A DNA stretch of 64,000 nt from GCA-2737725 sp965229355. Lineage in GTDB: Bacteria; Pseudomonadota; Alphaproteobacteria; Rhodospirillales; Rhodospirillaceae. The notes beneath the pieces were generated by a model. The model had not been told where the DNA came from, did no database searches, and saw nothing but the letters and a program-made list of their open reading frames with translations. A program made the position numbers and the translations under genes. This document shows positions 24,222 through 33,255 of this stretch, in pieces. The DNA lies in assembly GCA_965229355.1 (NCBI GenBank), contig OZ245869.1, positions 1,426,001 through 1,490,000 of the forward strand, given 5' to 3'. Each line of letters starts with the position of its first letter. Positions within the stretch are counted from its first letter, which is position 1.

Positions 24222-26108
24222 CTAGGCCGCGGAGGCTGTATCCTTGGAGGACGGCTTTTTGACAAACCGGAGAAGCGCTGTCAGGGCAGCCGGGGTCACA
24301 CCGGGGATACGGGCGGCAGCCCCCAAAGTAGCCGGACGGGCATTGGCCAGTTTAGTCCGGACTTCAGTCGAAAGCCCTCCCACTTGGCCATAGTCAAGGT
24401 CAGGGGACAGGCTCATGCCCTCATCTTTCCGGAACGCGCGAATGTCGGCGTCCTGGCGGTCGATGTACCCTTTATAACGGGCCTCGATCTCCAGCTGTTC
24501 CACCACATCGGCCCGCGTACCTACCAGATCTGGGGCTAAACGGCATACTGCACCCCAGTCCTGGTCTGGCATCGACAGAATATCCATCAGGCTCCGGCGG
24601 ATACCATCGGCATTGACTGAAATCCCCAAAGCCTTCAGTTGGGGTGGAGTATAGGTCTGCTCCGTCATCATCTGACGGGTGCGGTTCAGGGTTTCGCGCT
24701 TTTCATAAAAGCGGCTTTGCCGATGAGAGCCCACAGCCCCCGCTTCAATGCCCCGGTCGGTCAAACGCAGGTCGGCGTTATCGGCCCGGAGCAAAAGGCG
24801 GTACTCGGCGCGGGAGGTAAACATGCGGTACGGCTCGGACGTCCCCAACGTCGTGAGGTCGTCAATCATCACCCCGATGTAGCCCTCAGCCCGGTCGACC
24901 GTGATCGGCCCCGACCCGCCGACTTTCCGGGCGGCATTGATCCCGGCCATCAGACCCTGGGCCGCCGCTTCTTCGTAACCGGTCGTCCCGTTGATCTGCC
25001 CGGCAAAGAATAACCCGCCGACTTTTAAGGTTTCCAGGGTCGGGCCCAGTTCGCGGGGGTCGACAAAGTCGTACTCGATGGCATAGCCCGCCTGCAAAAT
25101 GACAGCGCGCTCCAAACCCGGGATCGACTGAACCAGCTGGCGTTGAACATCTTCCGGCAGCGAGGTTGAAATGCCGTTTGGGTAAACCGTGTGGTCGTCC
25201 AGGCCTTCCGGCTCCAAGAAGATCTGATGGCGCTCGCGATCAGAAAAACGAACAACCTTGTCTTCAATAGACGGACAGTAGCGCGGCCCGATACTCTGGA
25301 TCTGACCATTGTACATCGGGGCCCGATGCTTGTTGGCCAGGATCAGTTTATGGGTTTCAGGCGTCGTGTAGGTGATGCCGCATTTAATTTGCGGGGTCGT
25401 GATTTTGGTATTGAGGAACGAGAACGGCAGCGGCGGGTCATCGCCCGGCTGCATTTCGAGTGAATCCCAATCAATCGTCCGGCCATCCAGGCGCGCAGGC
25501 GTGCCTGTCTTCAGGCGACCGAGGCGAAATCCGAATGATTCCAATGTATTAGAAAGTTTCAACGCGGGCGCTTCGCCAATCCGGCCAGCCGGAATGCGTT
25601 CTTCGCCACGGTGAATGAGGCCGTTCAAGAAGGTGCCGGTCGTCAGAACTACGGCGCCAGAACTGATCCGCTCGCCCTCAGAGGTTACAACCCCTTGAAT
25701 TTGCTTGCGATCTTCGCTGAGGATCAGATCTTCAACAGCGGCTTGCTTTATATATAGGTTCGGCTGGTCGTTCAGGATCTGCTGGATCGCTTTTTTATAA
25801 AGCTTCCGGTCAGCCTGAGCCCGTGGCCCCCGCACCGCTGGGCCTTTGGATTGGTTCAACATCCGAAACTGAATGCCGCCCTGGTCAATCGCACGACCCA
25901 TGATCCCATCGAACGCATCGATCTCACGGACCAAGTGCCCCTTCGCCAAACCGCCAATCGCCGGATTGCAAGACATTTGGCCCAGGGTATCGGCGCGGTG
26001 TGTGATTAAAAGTGTGCGCGCGCCGACACGCGCCGCGGCCGCCGCAGCTTCACAGCCCGCGTGCCCGCCACCCACTACAATCACATCGTATTTGGAATCC
26101 GCCGTCAT
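24222..26108 (-). CDS. mnmG: tRNA uridine-34 carboxymethylaminomethyl modification enzyme MnmG
   Basis: With MnmE, MnmG adds the carboxymethylaminomethyl group to wobble uridine. The 628-residue FAD protein has VVVGGGHAGCEAAAAAARVG at residues 10-29 region, CNPAIGGLAKGHLV, the GTFLNG motif and C-terminal tRNA-binding helices. It sits downstream of mnmE with a 79-base gap, and its 3' end abuts the parS array. Confidence 0.98.
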   Translation of the reverse strand: MTADSKYDVIVVGGGHAGCEAAAAAARVGARTLLITHRADTLGQMSCNPAIGGLAKGHLVREIDAFDGIMGRAIDQGGIQFRMLNQSKGPAVRGPRAQADRKLYKKAIQQILNDQPNLYIKQAAVEDLILSEDRKQIQGVVTSEGERISSGAVVLTTGTFLNGLIHRGEERIPAGRIGEAPALKLSNTLESFGFRLGRLKTGTPARLDGRTIDWDSLEMQPGDDPPLPFSFLNTKITTPQIKCGITYTTPETHKLILANKHRAPMYNGQIQSIGPRYCPSIEDKVVRFSDRERHQIFLEPEGLDDHTVYPNGISTSLPEDVQRQLVQSIPGLERAVILQAGYAIEYDFVDPRELGPTLETLKVGGLFFAGQINGTTGYEEAAAQGLMAGINAARKVGGSGPITVDRAEGYIGVMIDDLTTLGTSEPYRMFTSRAEYRLLLRADNADLRLTDRGIEAGAVGSHRQSRFYEKRETLNRTRQMMTEQTYTPPQLKALGISVNADGIRRSLMDILSMPDQDWGAVCRLAPDLVGTRADVVEQLEIEARYKGYIDRQDADIRAFRKDEGMSLSPDLDYGQVGGLSTEVRTKLANARPATLGAAARIPGVTPAALTALLRFVKKPSSKDTASAA

Positions 26109-26187
26109 GATGGGCGGATATATAACCCTGTGGATATTTTGAATCGAGATGGATTTAAGGGGAAATCCAGCTTTTCAGTATTCGCGG

Positions 26188-27531
26188 CTATTTACCGATA
26201 CAAAACTCGCGGAAAACCACGTCCAAAATCTCTTCCACATCGACCCGGCCGGTAATCCGACCTAAGGCTTTGGCAGCCAAACGTAAATCTTCGGCGGCTA
26301 ATTCGGGCAAATCCACTTTTTGGGCGCGGCCCAAGGCCTCAACACATTCTTCCAAGGCTTTGCGGTGCCGCGCGCGGGTCAGCGCAACAGATGATACGCC
26401 ATCAAATTTTTGTTTGATGATGGTTTCCAGGCGCTGCAACAGCGCCGTCATTCCAAAGCCCGATTGCGATGAAATAAAGTGCGTCGGCCGCATGCCGTTT
26501 GCGACATCCAATTCAATCTCACGCTCTTGGTCTAACAGGTCGGCCTTACTGAAAACACAGATGGTGTTTTCATCCACCAGCTTCAGGGTTGTTTCATCGT
26601 GATCGGGATACGCAGCCCCATCAAACAGCGCGATGCGAACATCGGCTTGTTCAGCGCGCGCTTGCGCCCGTTTCACGCCTTCTTTTTCAATGGCGTCTGA
26701 GGTCACCCGCAAACCGGCTGTGTCGGCAACCGTTACGGCATAGCCACCGATATCCATGTGCACATCAATAATGTCGCGTGTTGTGCCAGGCGTGGATGAG
26801 ACAATCGCCGCATCACGTTTCGCTAATGTGTTCAGCAGGCTTGATTTACCTGCATTGGGCACACCGACAATCGCAATCGATAAACCATCTCTGATGCGTT
26901 CGCCGCGATGTTTATCATCCAAGAATGTTTTGATATGCGCTTCTAAATCCCGCACCTCACCCCACACCCGATCTTCGACTTCGGGCGGCAAATCTTCATC
27001 GGGGAAATCAATTACAGCTTCCAAATTCGCCAGCGCTTGCACCAACCGATGACGCCAATCATCCGTCAGCTCTTTTAAGGCCCCACCCATTTGTTGCAGG
27101 GCTTGTTTCGCTTGCGCACGGCTTTCGGCATCCACCAAATCAGCCAAAGCCTCAGCTTGGGTGATATCCATTTTGTCGTTGGTAAATGCGCGCCGCGTAA
27201 ACTCACCCGCTTCGGCCGGGCGCACACCGCCAATGGATGATAACGCCGCCATCATGCTGTCAATCACAGCCCGCCCACCGTGAATGTGCAACTCGGCCAC
27301 ATCTTCGCCGGTAAAACTGGCGGGGGCGGGAAACCATAGCACCAAGCCGTCATCCAACAGCTCTTTGCTGGTCGGGTCGGTGAATTTTACGCGCGTCGCC
27401 AAGCGTGGCTTTGGCGTTTTCACACCCAACCGCTGCAAGGCCTTCTCGGTCTTGGTACCAGACACACGGATCACCGCAATGCCCGCCCGGCCAGGGCCCG
27501 AGGCCAGCGCAAAAATCGTATCAGAGCTCAT
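26188..27531 (-). CDS. mnmE: tRNA modification GTPase MnmE
   Basis: MnmE is the GTPase partner of MnmG. The 447-residue protein has the N-terminal formyl-tetrahydrofolate domain (DTIFALASGPGRAGIAVIR), the G domain with GVPNAGKSSLLN, TPGTTRD, DTAGLR and the C-terminal FCIGK with its conserved cysteine. It lies 16 bases downstream of a small DUF6489-like gene on the same strand. Confidence 0.98.
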   Translation of the reverse strand: MSSDTIFALASGPGRAGIAVIRVSGTKTEKALQRLGVKTPKPRLATRVKFTDPTSKELLDDGLVLWFPAPASFTGEDVAELHIHGGRAVIDSMMAALSSIGGVRPAEAGEFTRRAFTNDKMDITQAEALADLVDAESRAQAKQALQQMGGALKELTDDWRHRLVQALANLEAVIDFPDEDLPPEVEDRVWGEVRDLEAHIKTFLDDKHRGERIRDGLSIAIVGVPNAGKSSLLNTLAKRDAAIVSSTPGTTRDIIDVHMDIGGYAVTVADTAGLRVTSDAIEKEGVKRAQARAEQADVRIALFDGAAYPDHDETTLKLVDENTICVFSKADLLDQEREIELDVANGMRPTHFISSQSGFGMTALLQRLETIIKQKFDGVSSVALTRARHRKALEECVEALGRAQKVDLPELAAEDLRLAAKALGRITGRVDVEEILDVVFREFCIGK

Positions 27532-27547
27532 GAAATCTATATTCGCC

Positions 27548-27787
27548 TTAGGTGTCGGACGTTTTGGTGAATTGCGCCCAGAAGGCTTTTTGCATATCGG
27601 CTAAGTTTTCAGGGCAAATGGGGAATACCATTTTCATCATGGCTTCTGCATCCATGCCTTGCGTGGCTTTTTCCATTTGCTCCTGCATCTTTTTCATCGC
27701 CGCTTCTTGAATTGGCGCCACATTCGGTAACCCCATAAACGCGCGGGCTTCTTCGGGCGTGCAGTCGACAGTGATGTTCACTTTCAT
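27548..27787 (-). CDS. Small DUF6489-like protein, co-transcribed with mnmE
   Basis: A 79-residue protein beginning MKVNITVDCTPEEARAFMGL, followed by a methionine-rich helical stretch and a C-terminal segment with FPICPENLADMQKAFW. I recall this as a small alphaproteobacterial family of unknown function (DUF6489), unverified. ATG at 27787 is preferred because AAAGAG lies six bases before it; ATGs further upstream are possible. The 16-base gap to mnmE suggests one transcript. The helical Met/Lys/Glu-rich middle could be a protein interaction surface. Confidence 0.75.
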   Translation of the reverse strand: MKVNITVDCTPEEARAFMGLPNVAPIQEAAMKKMQEQMEKATQGMDAEAMMKMVFPICPENLADMQKAFWAQFTKTSDT

Positions 27788-27860
27788 GGGCATCTCTTTA
27801 TGAATATGGGAGAACACATTTTCGTTGGCGTATCACATCAGTTTAGCCCACGTTAGATAC

Positions 27861-29897
27861 ATGAGTGAATCATTCAATCGTCTGAAGACTGAAACCAGCC
27901 CCTACTTGCGCCAACACCAAGATAACACGGTTCATTGGTGGGCGTGGGGCGATGCGGCCTTTGCCGCCGCGCGTAGCGAAAACAAGCCCGTTTTGCTTTC
28001 GGTCGGTTATGCGGCCTGTCACTGGTGCCATGTGATGGCCCATGAAAGTTTTGAAGACCCCGAAACAGCGGCGCTGATGAACGAAAAGTTCATCAACATC
28101 AAAGTCGACCGCGAAGAACGCCCGGATGTGGACGCCATCTACCAAAAAGCCCTGGCCCAAATGGGCGAGAACGGCGGCTGGCCCCTAACGATGTTTTTGC
28201 TGCCCGATGGCAAACCATTCTGGGGCGGCACGTATTTTCCGCCCGAACCCAAATACGGCCGACCGAGTTTTCAACAGGTGCTCACCCAACTTTCACGCGT
28301 TTGGGCTGAGGCGCCCGAAAAAGTGAAAGAGCAAGCCAATGGCTTGACGTTGCAACTGGTCACCACCGATCCAGAAGTTGTCAAAGACGGCCTGTCGCTC
28401 GAGATGTTGGATGACGGCTGCAAGCACCTGCTGGATTTTGCCGACACCGAAAACGGCGGCCTGAAGGGCGCACCTAAATTCCCCATGCCATTTTTGTGGG
28501 AGTTTGTCTGGCGCGGGTACAAACGTACTGATGATATTCAGCTCAAAACGCTAGTAACGCACACGCTTGATCACATCTGCCAAGGGGGCATTTACGATCA
28601 CTTGGGCGGGGGCTTTGCACGCTACTCTACTGACGCGCGCTGGCTCGCTCCACATTTCGAGAAAATGCTGTACGACAACGCGCAGTTAATCGGCTTACTT
28701 GCGACAGTGTGGCAGGAAACGAAGTCTGAGCTTTATGAAGCGCGCATCACAGAAACGATAGCGTGGCTGGAACGAGAGATGGTGGGCGAAACCGGCGCTT
28801 ACACTTCAGCGCTGGATGCAGATTCCGAAGGCGAAGAGGGCAAGTTTTACGTTTGGTCAGAAGCCGAAATTGATGCCGTTTTAGGGTCAAGCTCAGACGC
28901 TTTCAAAAAAGCCTATGACGTCTCAAAGGATGGCAACTGGGACCACAAAAACATCCTCAATCGCTTGGTCGATGTCGAATTTGACAGTGAAGAAGATGAG
29001 GCCCTAGCCGCGTCACGCGTCAAACTTCTGAAAGCACGCGAGGCCCGCATTCGCCCCGGCCGCGATGATAAAATTCTGACTGATTGGAATGGTCTGGCCA
29101 TAGAAGCCCTCACCCATGCTGGGTTAGCTTTTAACAACAGCGCCTGGATTGAGATTGCCAAGCGCGTGTATGACGCCATTACCAAACACATGGTTTGGAC
29201 TGATGCTTCTGGCCAACCGCGTTTGGGTCACAGTTACTGCGGTGGAAAATTGCAGCAGGTCGATGTGCTGGATGATTACGCGCACATGATCAATGCGGCG
29301 TTGTTGCTGCACACGGCCACGGGCGGCAAAAGCTATCTGGCTGATGCCATGCGTTGGGTCGCAACCATTGATGAACTCTTTTGGGATGATGTGGGCGGTT
29401 ATTTCTTCACGCCGTCAGATCGCAAAGATCTGATCTTACGCACAAAAACTGTGAACGATTCAGCCCAGCCATCTGGCAATGGGGCGCTCGTAAAAGCGCT
29501 GGCCCGTCATTACATTCGCACAGGGTTAGAGGCCAGGCAAAAGCGTGCTGACGTGATTGTGCAGAACTTCGCCGCTGAAGCCTTCAAGATGTTTCCACAT
29601 GCGACGGCTCTGTTTAACGGCTACGACCTACTGGCTAATCCGGTTAGTGTCGTCATCATGGGCCACCGCGGCACACCTGAAACAGAAAACCTCATTCATG
29701 CAGCTTATGCTGTCTCTGAGCCGAACTTAGTTCTGTCCGTAATTGATGGTACCGATGCATTACCGCCACTCCATCCAGCATATGGCAAAAAGGCGCTTGA
29801 TGGTCAGGCAACAGCTTATGTATGCCGGGGCACAACCTGCACAGCGCCCGTCACGAAGCCAATTGATCTGATGCGCGCGCTGATGCGGAAAACCTAA
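27861..29897 (+). CDS. DUF255 thioredoxin-domain protein (YyaL/SPATA20 family)
   Basis: The 678-residue cytosolic protein joins an N-terminal thioredoxin-like domain with CHWCHVM at residues 53-59 to a glycosidase-like (alpha/alpha)6 region, the classic DUF255 architecture. Family markers are YLRQHQDNTVHWWAWG, NGGWPLTMFLLPDGKPFWGGTYFPP (seen in separate parts), and KILTDWNGLAIEAL. The biological role is unknown. It opens a plus-strand three-gene block that interrupts the otherwise leftward rho-mnmE neighbourhood. Confidence 0.92.
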   Translation: MSESFNRLKTETSPYLRQHQDNTVHWWAWGDAAFAAARSENKPVLLSVGYAACHWCHVMAHESFEDPETAALMNEKFINIKVDREERPDVDAIYQKALAQMGENGGWPLTMFLLPDGKPFWGGTYFPPEPKYGRPSFQQVLTQLSRVWAEAPEKVKEQANGLTLQLVTTDPEVVKDGLSLEMLDDGCKHLLDFADTENGGLKGAPKFPMPFLWEFVWRGYKRTDDIQLKTLVTHTLDHICQGGIYDHLGGGFARYSTDARWLAPHFEKMLYDNAQLIGLLATVWQETKSELYEARITETIAWLEREMVGETGAYTSALDADSEGEEGKFYVWSEAEIDAVLGSSSDAFKKAYDVSKDGNWDHKNILNRLVDVEFDSEEDEALAASRVKLLKAREARIRPGRDDKILTDWNGLAIEALTHAGLAFNNSAWIEIAKRVYDAITKHMVWTDASGQPRLGHSYCGGKLQQVDVLDDYAHMINAALLLHTATGGKSYLADAMRWVATIDELFWDDVGGYFFTPSDRKDLILRTKTVNDSAQPSGNGALVKALARHYIRTGLEARQKRADVIVQNFAAEAFKMFPHATALFNGYDLLANPVSVVIMGHRGTPETENLIHAAYAVSEPNLVLSVIDGTDALPPLHPAYGKKALDGQATAYVCRGTTCTAPVTKPIDLMRALMRKT

Positions 29898-29908
29898 GAG
29901 GGCTTAAG

Positions 29909-30367
29909 ATGTCGCAGCTTTCGTTTCACTCACCCGTGGGCGATCTCACCGTCAGTGAATATGACGGCGCTATTGTTTCTGTCGATTGGGGGTGGTCGAG
30001 CATCAGCGAACCAACGCCTCTGTTGCGAAAAGCCAAAAAACAGTTCGATGATTATTTCGACGGCAAATTAGAAGCATTTGATCTGCCGTTAAATCCCGAA
30101 GGCACGGCTTTCCAAAAGCGTGTGTGGGATTTGATGCTTAAAATCCCGTACGGCAGCACCAAAACGTATGGCGATCTCGCCAAACGTTTGAAATCTGGCG
30201 CGCGGCCAGTTGGCACCGCCTGTGGCCGAAATCATCTGCCGATTATTATCCCCTGCCACCGTGTGTTGGCCTCGAACGGCGGCCTCGGGGGCTATTCGGG
30301 TGATGGCGGGTTAGATACAAAGATCGCGTTATTGCGCATCGAAGGTGCGGTTCTTAAAGGAATTTGA
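29909..30367 (+). CDS. ogt: Methylated-DNA--protein-cysteine methyltransferase
   Basis: This suicide repair enzyme moves the methyl group from O6-methylguanine to its own cysteine. The 152-residue protein has the acceptor Cys116 in IIPCHRVLASNGGLGGY and the DNA-binding TPYG-like region YGSTKTYGDLAKRL. It lacks the Ada N-terminal regulatory domain. It starts 11 bases after the DUF255 gene and overlaps closely with the following oxidoreductase gene, suggesting one operon. Confidence 0.93.
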   Translation: MSQLSFHSPVGDLTVSEYDGAIVSVDWGWSSISEPTPLLRKAKKQFDDYFDGKLEAFDLPLNPEGTAFQKRVWDLMLKIPYGSTKTYGDLAKRLKSGARPVGTACGRNHLPIIIPCHRVLASNGGLGGYSGDGGLDTKIALLRIEGAVLKGI

Positions 30368-30369
30368 TT

Positions 30370-31344
30370 ATGGTCAAAGCGATTGTCTGCCGCGAGAACG
30401 GCGGGCCCGAAGTTCTGAAATTGGAAGATGTCACCGTGGCCGAACCGGGCCAGGGCGAGGTGAAGCTGCGCCAAACCATCGCCGGTGTGAACTTCATCGA
30501 CACCTATCATCGCTCAGGCCTCTACAAGTTGCCGATGCCCTTCACACCAGGTCTTGAAGGTGTGGGCATTGTTGAAAAGCTGGGCTCTGGCGTCACAAGC
30601 TTAAAAGTTGGCGACCGCGTCTGTTACGGTAACGGCCCTATCGGCGGTTACGCCGAAGAACGCGTCATCCCTGCGGCCAGCGTTGTGAAGGTGCCTGCAG
30701 GCCTGAAAGACGAACAGGTCGGCGGCAACATGCTGCGCGGTCTTACAGTCTGGTATTTGTTGCGCGCTCTGCACGAAATTAAAGCAGGCGAAACCGTTTT
30801 ATTCCACGCGGCAGCTGGCGGCGTTGGCCTGATCTTTTGCCAATGGGCGAAAGCTTTAGGGGCCACAGTCATCGGCACCGTGGGCAGTAAAGACAAAGCC
30901 GACCTCGCGCGCAAGAACGGCTGCGATTACACAATTTTGTATAACGAGCAGGATTTTGTCGCCGAAGTAAAATCCATCACCGGCGGCAAGGGTGTTCCCG
31001 TTGTGTATGACGGCGTTGGCAAAGATACGTTCTTCAAATCGCTGGATTGCTTGTCACCGCGCGGCCTGATGGTTTCATTTGGGAACGCTTCGGGCCCACC
31101 GCCCGCCATCGAAGTCGGTTTGCTGGCCGGCAAAGGGTCTCTGTTCGTCACCCGCCCGACATTGGGTCACTATGTTGGCGAACGTGCGGATTACGAACGC
31201 GCGTGCAATGACTTCTTCGATGTCATCTTAAACGGCAGCGTGAAGTTTGATGCGGCCAATGCTTACAGTCTTGAGCAAGCAGCCCACGCGCACAACGATT
31301 TGCAGGCTCGCAAGACTACAGGTTCAACCCTTCTCACGCTCTAA
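30370..31344 (+). CDS. NADPH:quinone oxidoreductase (zinc-independent MDR family)
   Basis: The 324-residue protein matches Qor-like quinone reductases: NFIDTYHRSGLYKLPMPFTP, GVGIVEKLGSGV and the NADPH-binding AAAGGVGLIFCQWAKALG at about 150-165. Zinc ligands are absent, as expected. ATG at 30370 follows AAGGAA by seven bases; a TTG two codons earlier is less likely. A strong terminator lies 20 bases past the stop. Confidence 0.92.
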   Translation: MVKAIVCRENGGPEVLKLEDVTVAEPGQGEVKLRQTIAGVNFIDTYHRSGLYKLPMPFTPGLEGVGIVEKLGSGVTSLKVGDRVCYGNGPIGGYAEERVIPAASVVKVPAGLKDEQVGGNMLRGLTVWYLLRALHEIKAGETVLFHAAAGGVGLIFCQWAKALGATVIGTVGSKDKADLARKNGCDYTILYNEQDFVAEVKSITGGKGVPVVYDGVGKDTFFKSLDCLSPRGLMVSFGNASGPPPAIEVGLLAGKGSLFVTRPTLGHYVGERADYERACNDFFDVILNGSVKFDAANAYSLEQAAHAHNDLQARKTTGSTLLTL

Positions 31345-31363
31345 GAGAAGATTTTCATATAAC

Positions 31364-31396
31364 AAAAAAGGCCGGTTGTTACACCGGCCTTTTTTA
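31364..31396. terminator. Bidirectional rho-independent terminator between qor and rho
   Basis: AAGGCCGGT (31368-31376) pairs with ACCGGCCTT (31383-31391), with six A's on the left and six T's on the right. It can end both the rightward oxidoreductase transcript and the leftward rho transcript. Confidence 0.95.
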
Positions 31397-31400
31397 TGTT

Positions 31401-31417
31401 TCCGAGTGATACTCGGA
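31401..31417 (-). terminator. Second hairpin directly after the rho stop codon
   Basis: TCCGAGT-GAT-ACTCGGA is a perfect 7-base stem abutting the rho stop at 31418. On the minus strand it precedes the larger terminator and an A-rich spacer, so it is probably 3'-end protection or a first terminator stem. Confidence 0.55.
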
Positions 31418-32680
31418 TTACTTGTTCATGCGATCGAAGAACTCGTTGTTGTTCTTGGTCTCGCGCAGCTTGTCGAGCAGGAACTCCATACCGTCCTGAA
31501 CGCCCATTGGGTCCAGAATACGGCGAAGCACCCACATCTTCGACAGGTTCGCCTGACCAACCAGCAACTCTTCTTTGCGGGTCCCAGACTTTGTGATGTC
31601 GATGCTTGGGAACACGCGCTTGTCCGACAGCTTGCGGTCCAGCACGATTTCCGAGTTACCCGTGCCTTTGAATTCTTCAAAGATCACTTCATCCATGCGG
31701 CTGCCGGTATCAATCAGTGCCGTCGCAATGATGGTGAGCGATCCACCTTCTTCGATGTTACGGGCCGCGCCGAAAAAGCGCTTCGGGCGTTGCAACGCGT
31801 TAGCATCCACACCGCCGGTCAATACTTTGCCCGATGATGGAACAACGGTGTTGTACGCACGCGCCAAACGCGTGATGGAATCCAACAAAATGACCACGTC
31901 GCGCTTGTGTTCAACCAGGCGCTTGGCTTTTTCGATCACCATTTCAGCGACCTGAACGTGGCGCGAGGCCGGTTCATCGAAGGTTGAAGAAACCACTTCG
32001 CCCTTCACCGTGCGGTCCATGTCAGTCACTTCTTCCGGGCGTTCATCGATCAGAAGAACGATCAAATAAACTTCCGGGTGATTGTTAGCGATCGCATTGG
32101 CAATGCTTTGCAGCATGATTGTTTTGCCGGTGCGCGGCTGAGCGACAATCAACGCACGCTGGCCTTTACCAAGCGGAGACACCAACTCGACCACGCGGCC
32201 GGTCATGTCCTTGTTCTTGGTATCCTTCATCTCCACTTCCATCGTCAGCTTTTTATCTGGATAGAGTGGCGTCAAGTTATCGAAGTTGATGCGATGACGG
32301 ACTTTGTCAGGATCATCAAAATTAATACGGTCAACCTTCAACAGGGCGAAATAACGCTCGCCGTCTTTGGGACCACGGATCGTTCCTTCAACCGTATCAC
32401 CGGTGCGTAACCCAAAGCGGCGCACTTGGCTTGGTGATACGTAAATATCATCAGGGCCCGGCAGATAGTTCGCTTGCGCAGACCGCAAGAACCCAAAGCC
32501 GTCCTGCAGAATTTCCAACACGCCATCGCCTTCAATGGTGGTGTCTTTCTCGGCTAGAACTTTCAAGATCGCGAACATCATATCCTGACGACGCAGGTTT
32601 GATGCGTTCTCGATTGCCAGTTCTTCGGCAAAAGCCAAAAGTTCTGCGGGTGGTTTAAGTTTCAGTTCTGATAAGTGCAT
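31418..32680 (-). CDS. rho: Transcription termination factor Rho
   Basis: Rho is the hexameric RNA helicase that ends transcription. The 420-residue protein has the N-terminal Rho_N and cold-shock RNA-binding domains (ILQDGFGFLRS, YVSPSQVRRFGLRTGD), Walker A in VAQPRTGKTIML and the Q-loop/R-loop region in the C-terminal half. Length is normal. It is the last leftward gene before the proposed origin gap. Confidence 0.98.
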   Translation of the reverse strand: MHLSELKLKPPAELLAFAEELAIENASNLRRQDMMFAILKVLAEKDTTIEGDGVLEILQDGFGFLRSAQANYLPGPDDIYVSPSQVRRFGLRTGDTVEGTIRGPKDGERYFALLKVDRINFDDPDKVRHRINFDNLTPLYPDKKLTMEVEMKDTKNKDMTGRVVELVSPLGKGQRALIVAQPRTGKTIMLQSIANAIANNHPEVYLIVLLIDERPEEVTDMDRTVKGEVVSSTFDEPASRHVQVAEMVIEKAKRLVEHKRDVVILLDSITRLARAYNTVVPSSGKVLTGGVDANALQRPKRFFGAARNIEEGGSLTIIATALIDTGSRMDEVIFEEFKGTGNSEIVLDRKLSDKRVFPSIDITKSGTRKEELLVGQANLSKMWVLRRILDPMGVQDGMEFLLDKLRETKNNNEFFDRMNK

Positions 32681-33255
32681 GGACTAAACGCGATGTTGGA
32701 AAGATAGACGGGGAAGAGCTAACGTCCGAAAGGCCAGAGTGGCGACAGTGTTTGGACGAAGGTACTTTTGAATTTCGATCAGAAGCGATCGGCGATGATG
32801 TCCAAGACGTACTCTAAGCCTGGATGATTGTCAAACCACGGGTCTGTCAATTGATCCACCGTTATCCCTCTAAAATATTAAAATCTTAGATTAGGTTGTT
32901 GTAGTGAGATGGTCCTGGGAATCCTGTGGATTAAGGATTCACACATCTTATACCCAGGATTCACGGGTTCAGGCATTCTGTCACAGTTATTCAATGAATC
33001 CTGGGGACAGAGTCATCGACTCTCCTAAAAAGGCTCCGAAACGCCGAACCGCAAAAATGTTCCCGAACTGAATAAAAAGTGTGTGTGCGGCTTTACCACC
33101 CATGATTCAGATATACGCGCGGCGTAAACTCACAGGCGAATGGTTTACGTATGACAAATGCCATTGGCTGAATACAATTTACAGAAATATGATTATGACC
33201 GTGGTTATCCCCGGTCCCCACAGCCTTGCACAGCCCTGTTGAAAACAAAAAACGT
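32681..33255. other. oriC: Proposed chromosomal replication origin (oriC) region
   Basis: No gene is seen in this 575-base gap between divergent rho and ppsR. It holds an A/T-rich stretch at 32868-32896 (a candidate unwinding element) and DnaA-box-like sequences: TAATCCACA on the minus strand at 32925-32933, TTATACCCA at 32948-32956 and TGATCCACC at 32852-32860. AGGATTC/GAATCCT inverted repeats lie at 32919-33002, and TCCCCA-type hexamers at 33002-33007 (minus strand) and 33215-33220. Seven GANTC sites lie between 32919 and 33108. The right-hand genes (ppsR, maf, aroE, coaE, dnaQ) match the Caulobacter origin neighbourhood, and parS lies 9 kb away. No function was tested. Confidence 0.75.
32919..33022. 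repeat. GANTC cluster and AGGATTC inverted repeats within the proposed origin
   Basis: GANTC sites start at 32919, 32936, 32958, 32996, 33010 and 33018, with a seventh at 33104. Four lie in repeats of AGGATTC or its complement GAATCCT; AGGATTCA at 32956 and TGAATCCT at 32995 are a perfect inverted pair. The last two form the dyad AGAGTC-ATC-GACTCT. GANTC is the CcrM methylation site of most Alphaproteobacteria. Confidence 0.85.
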
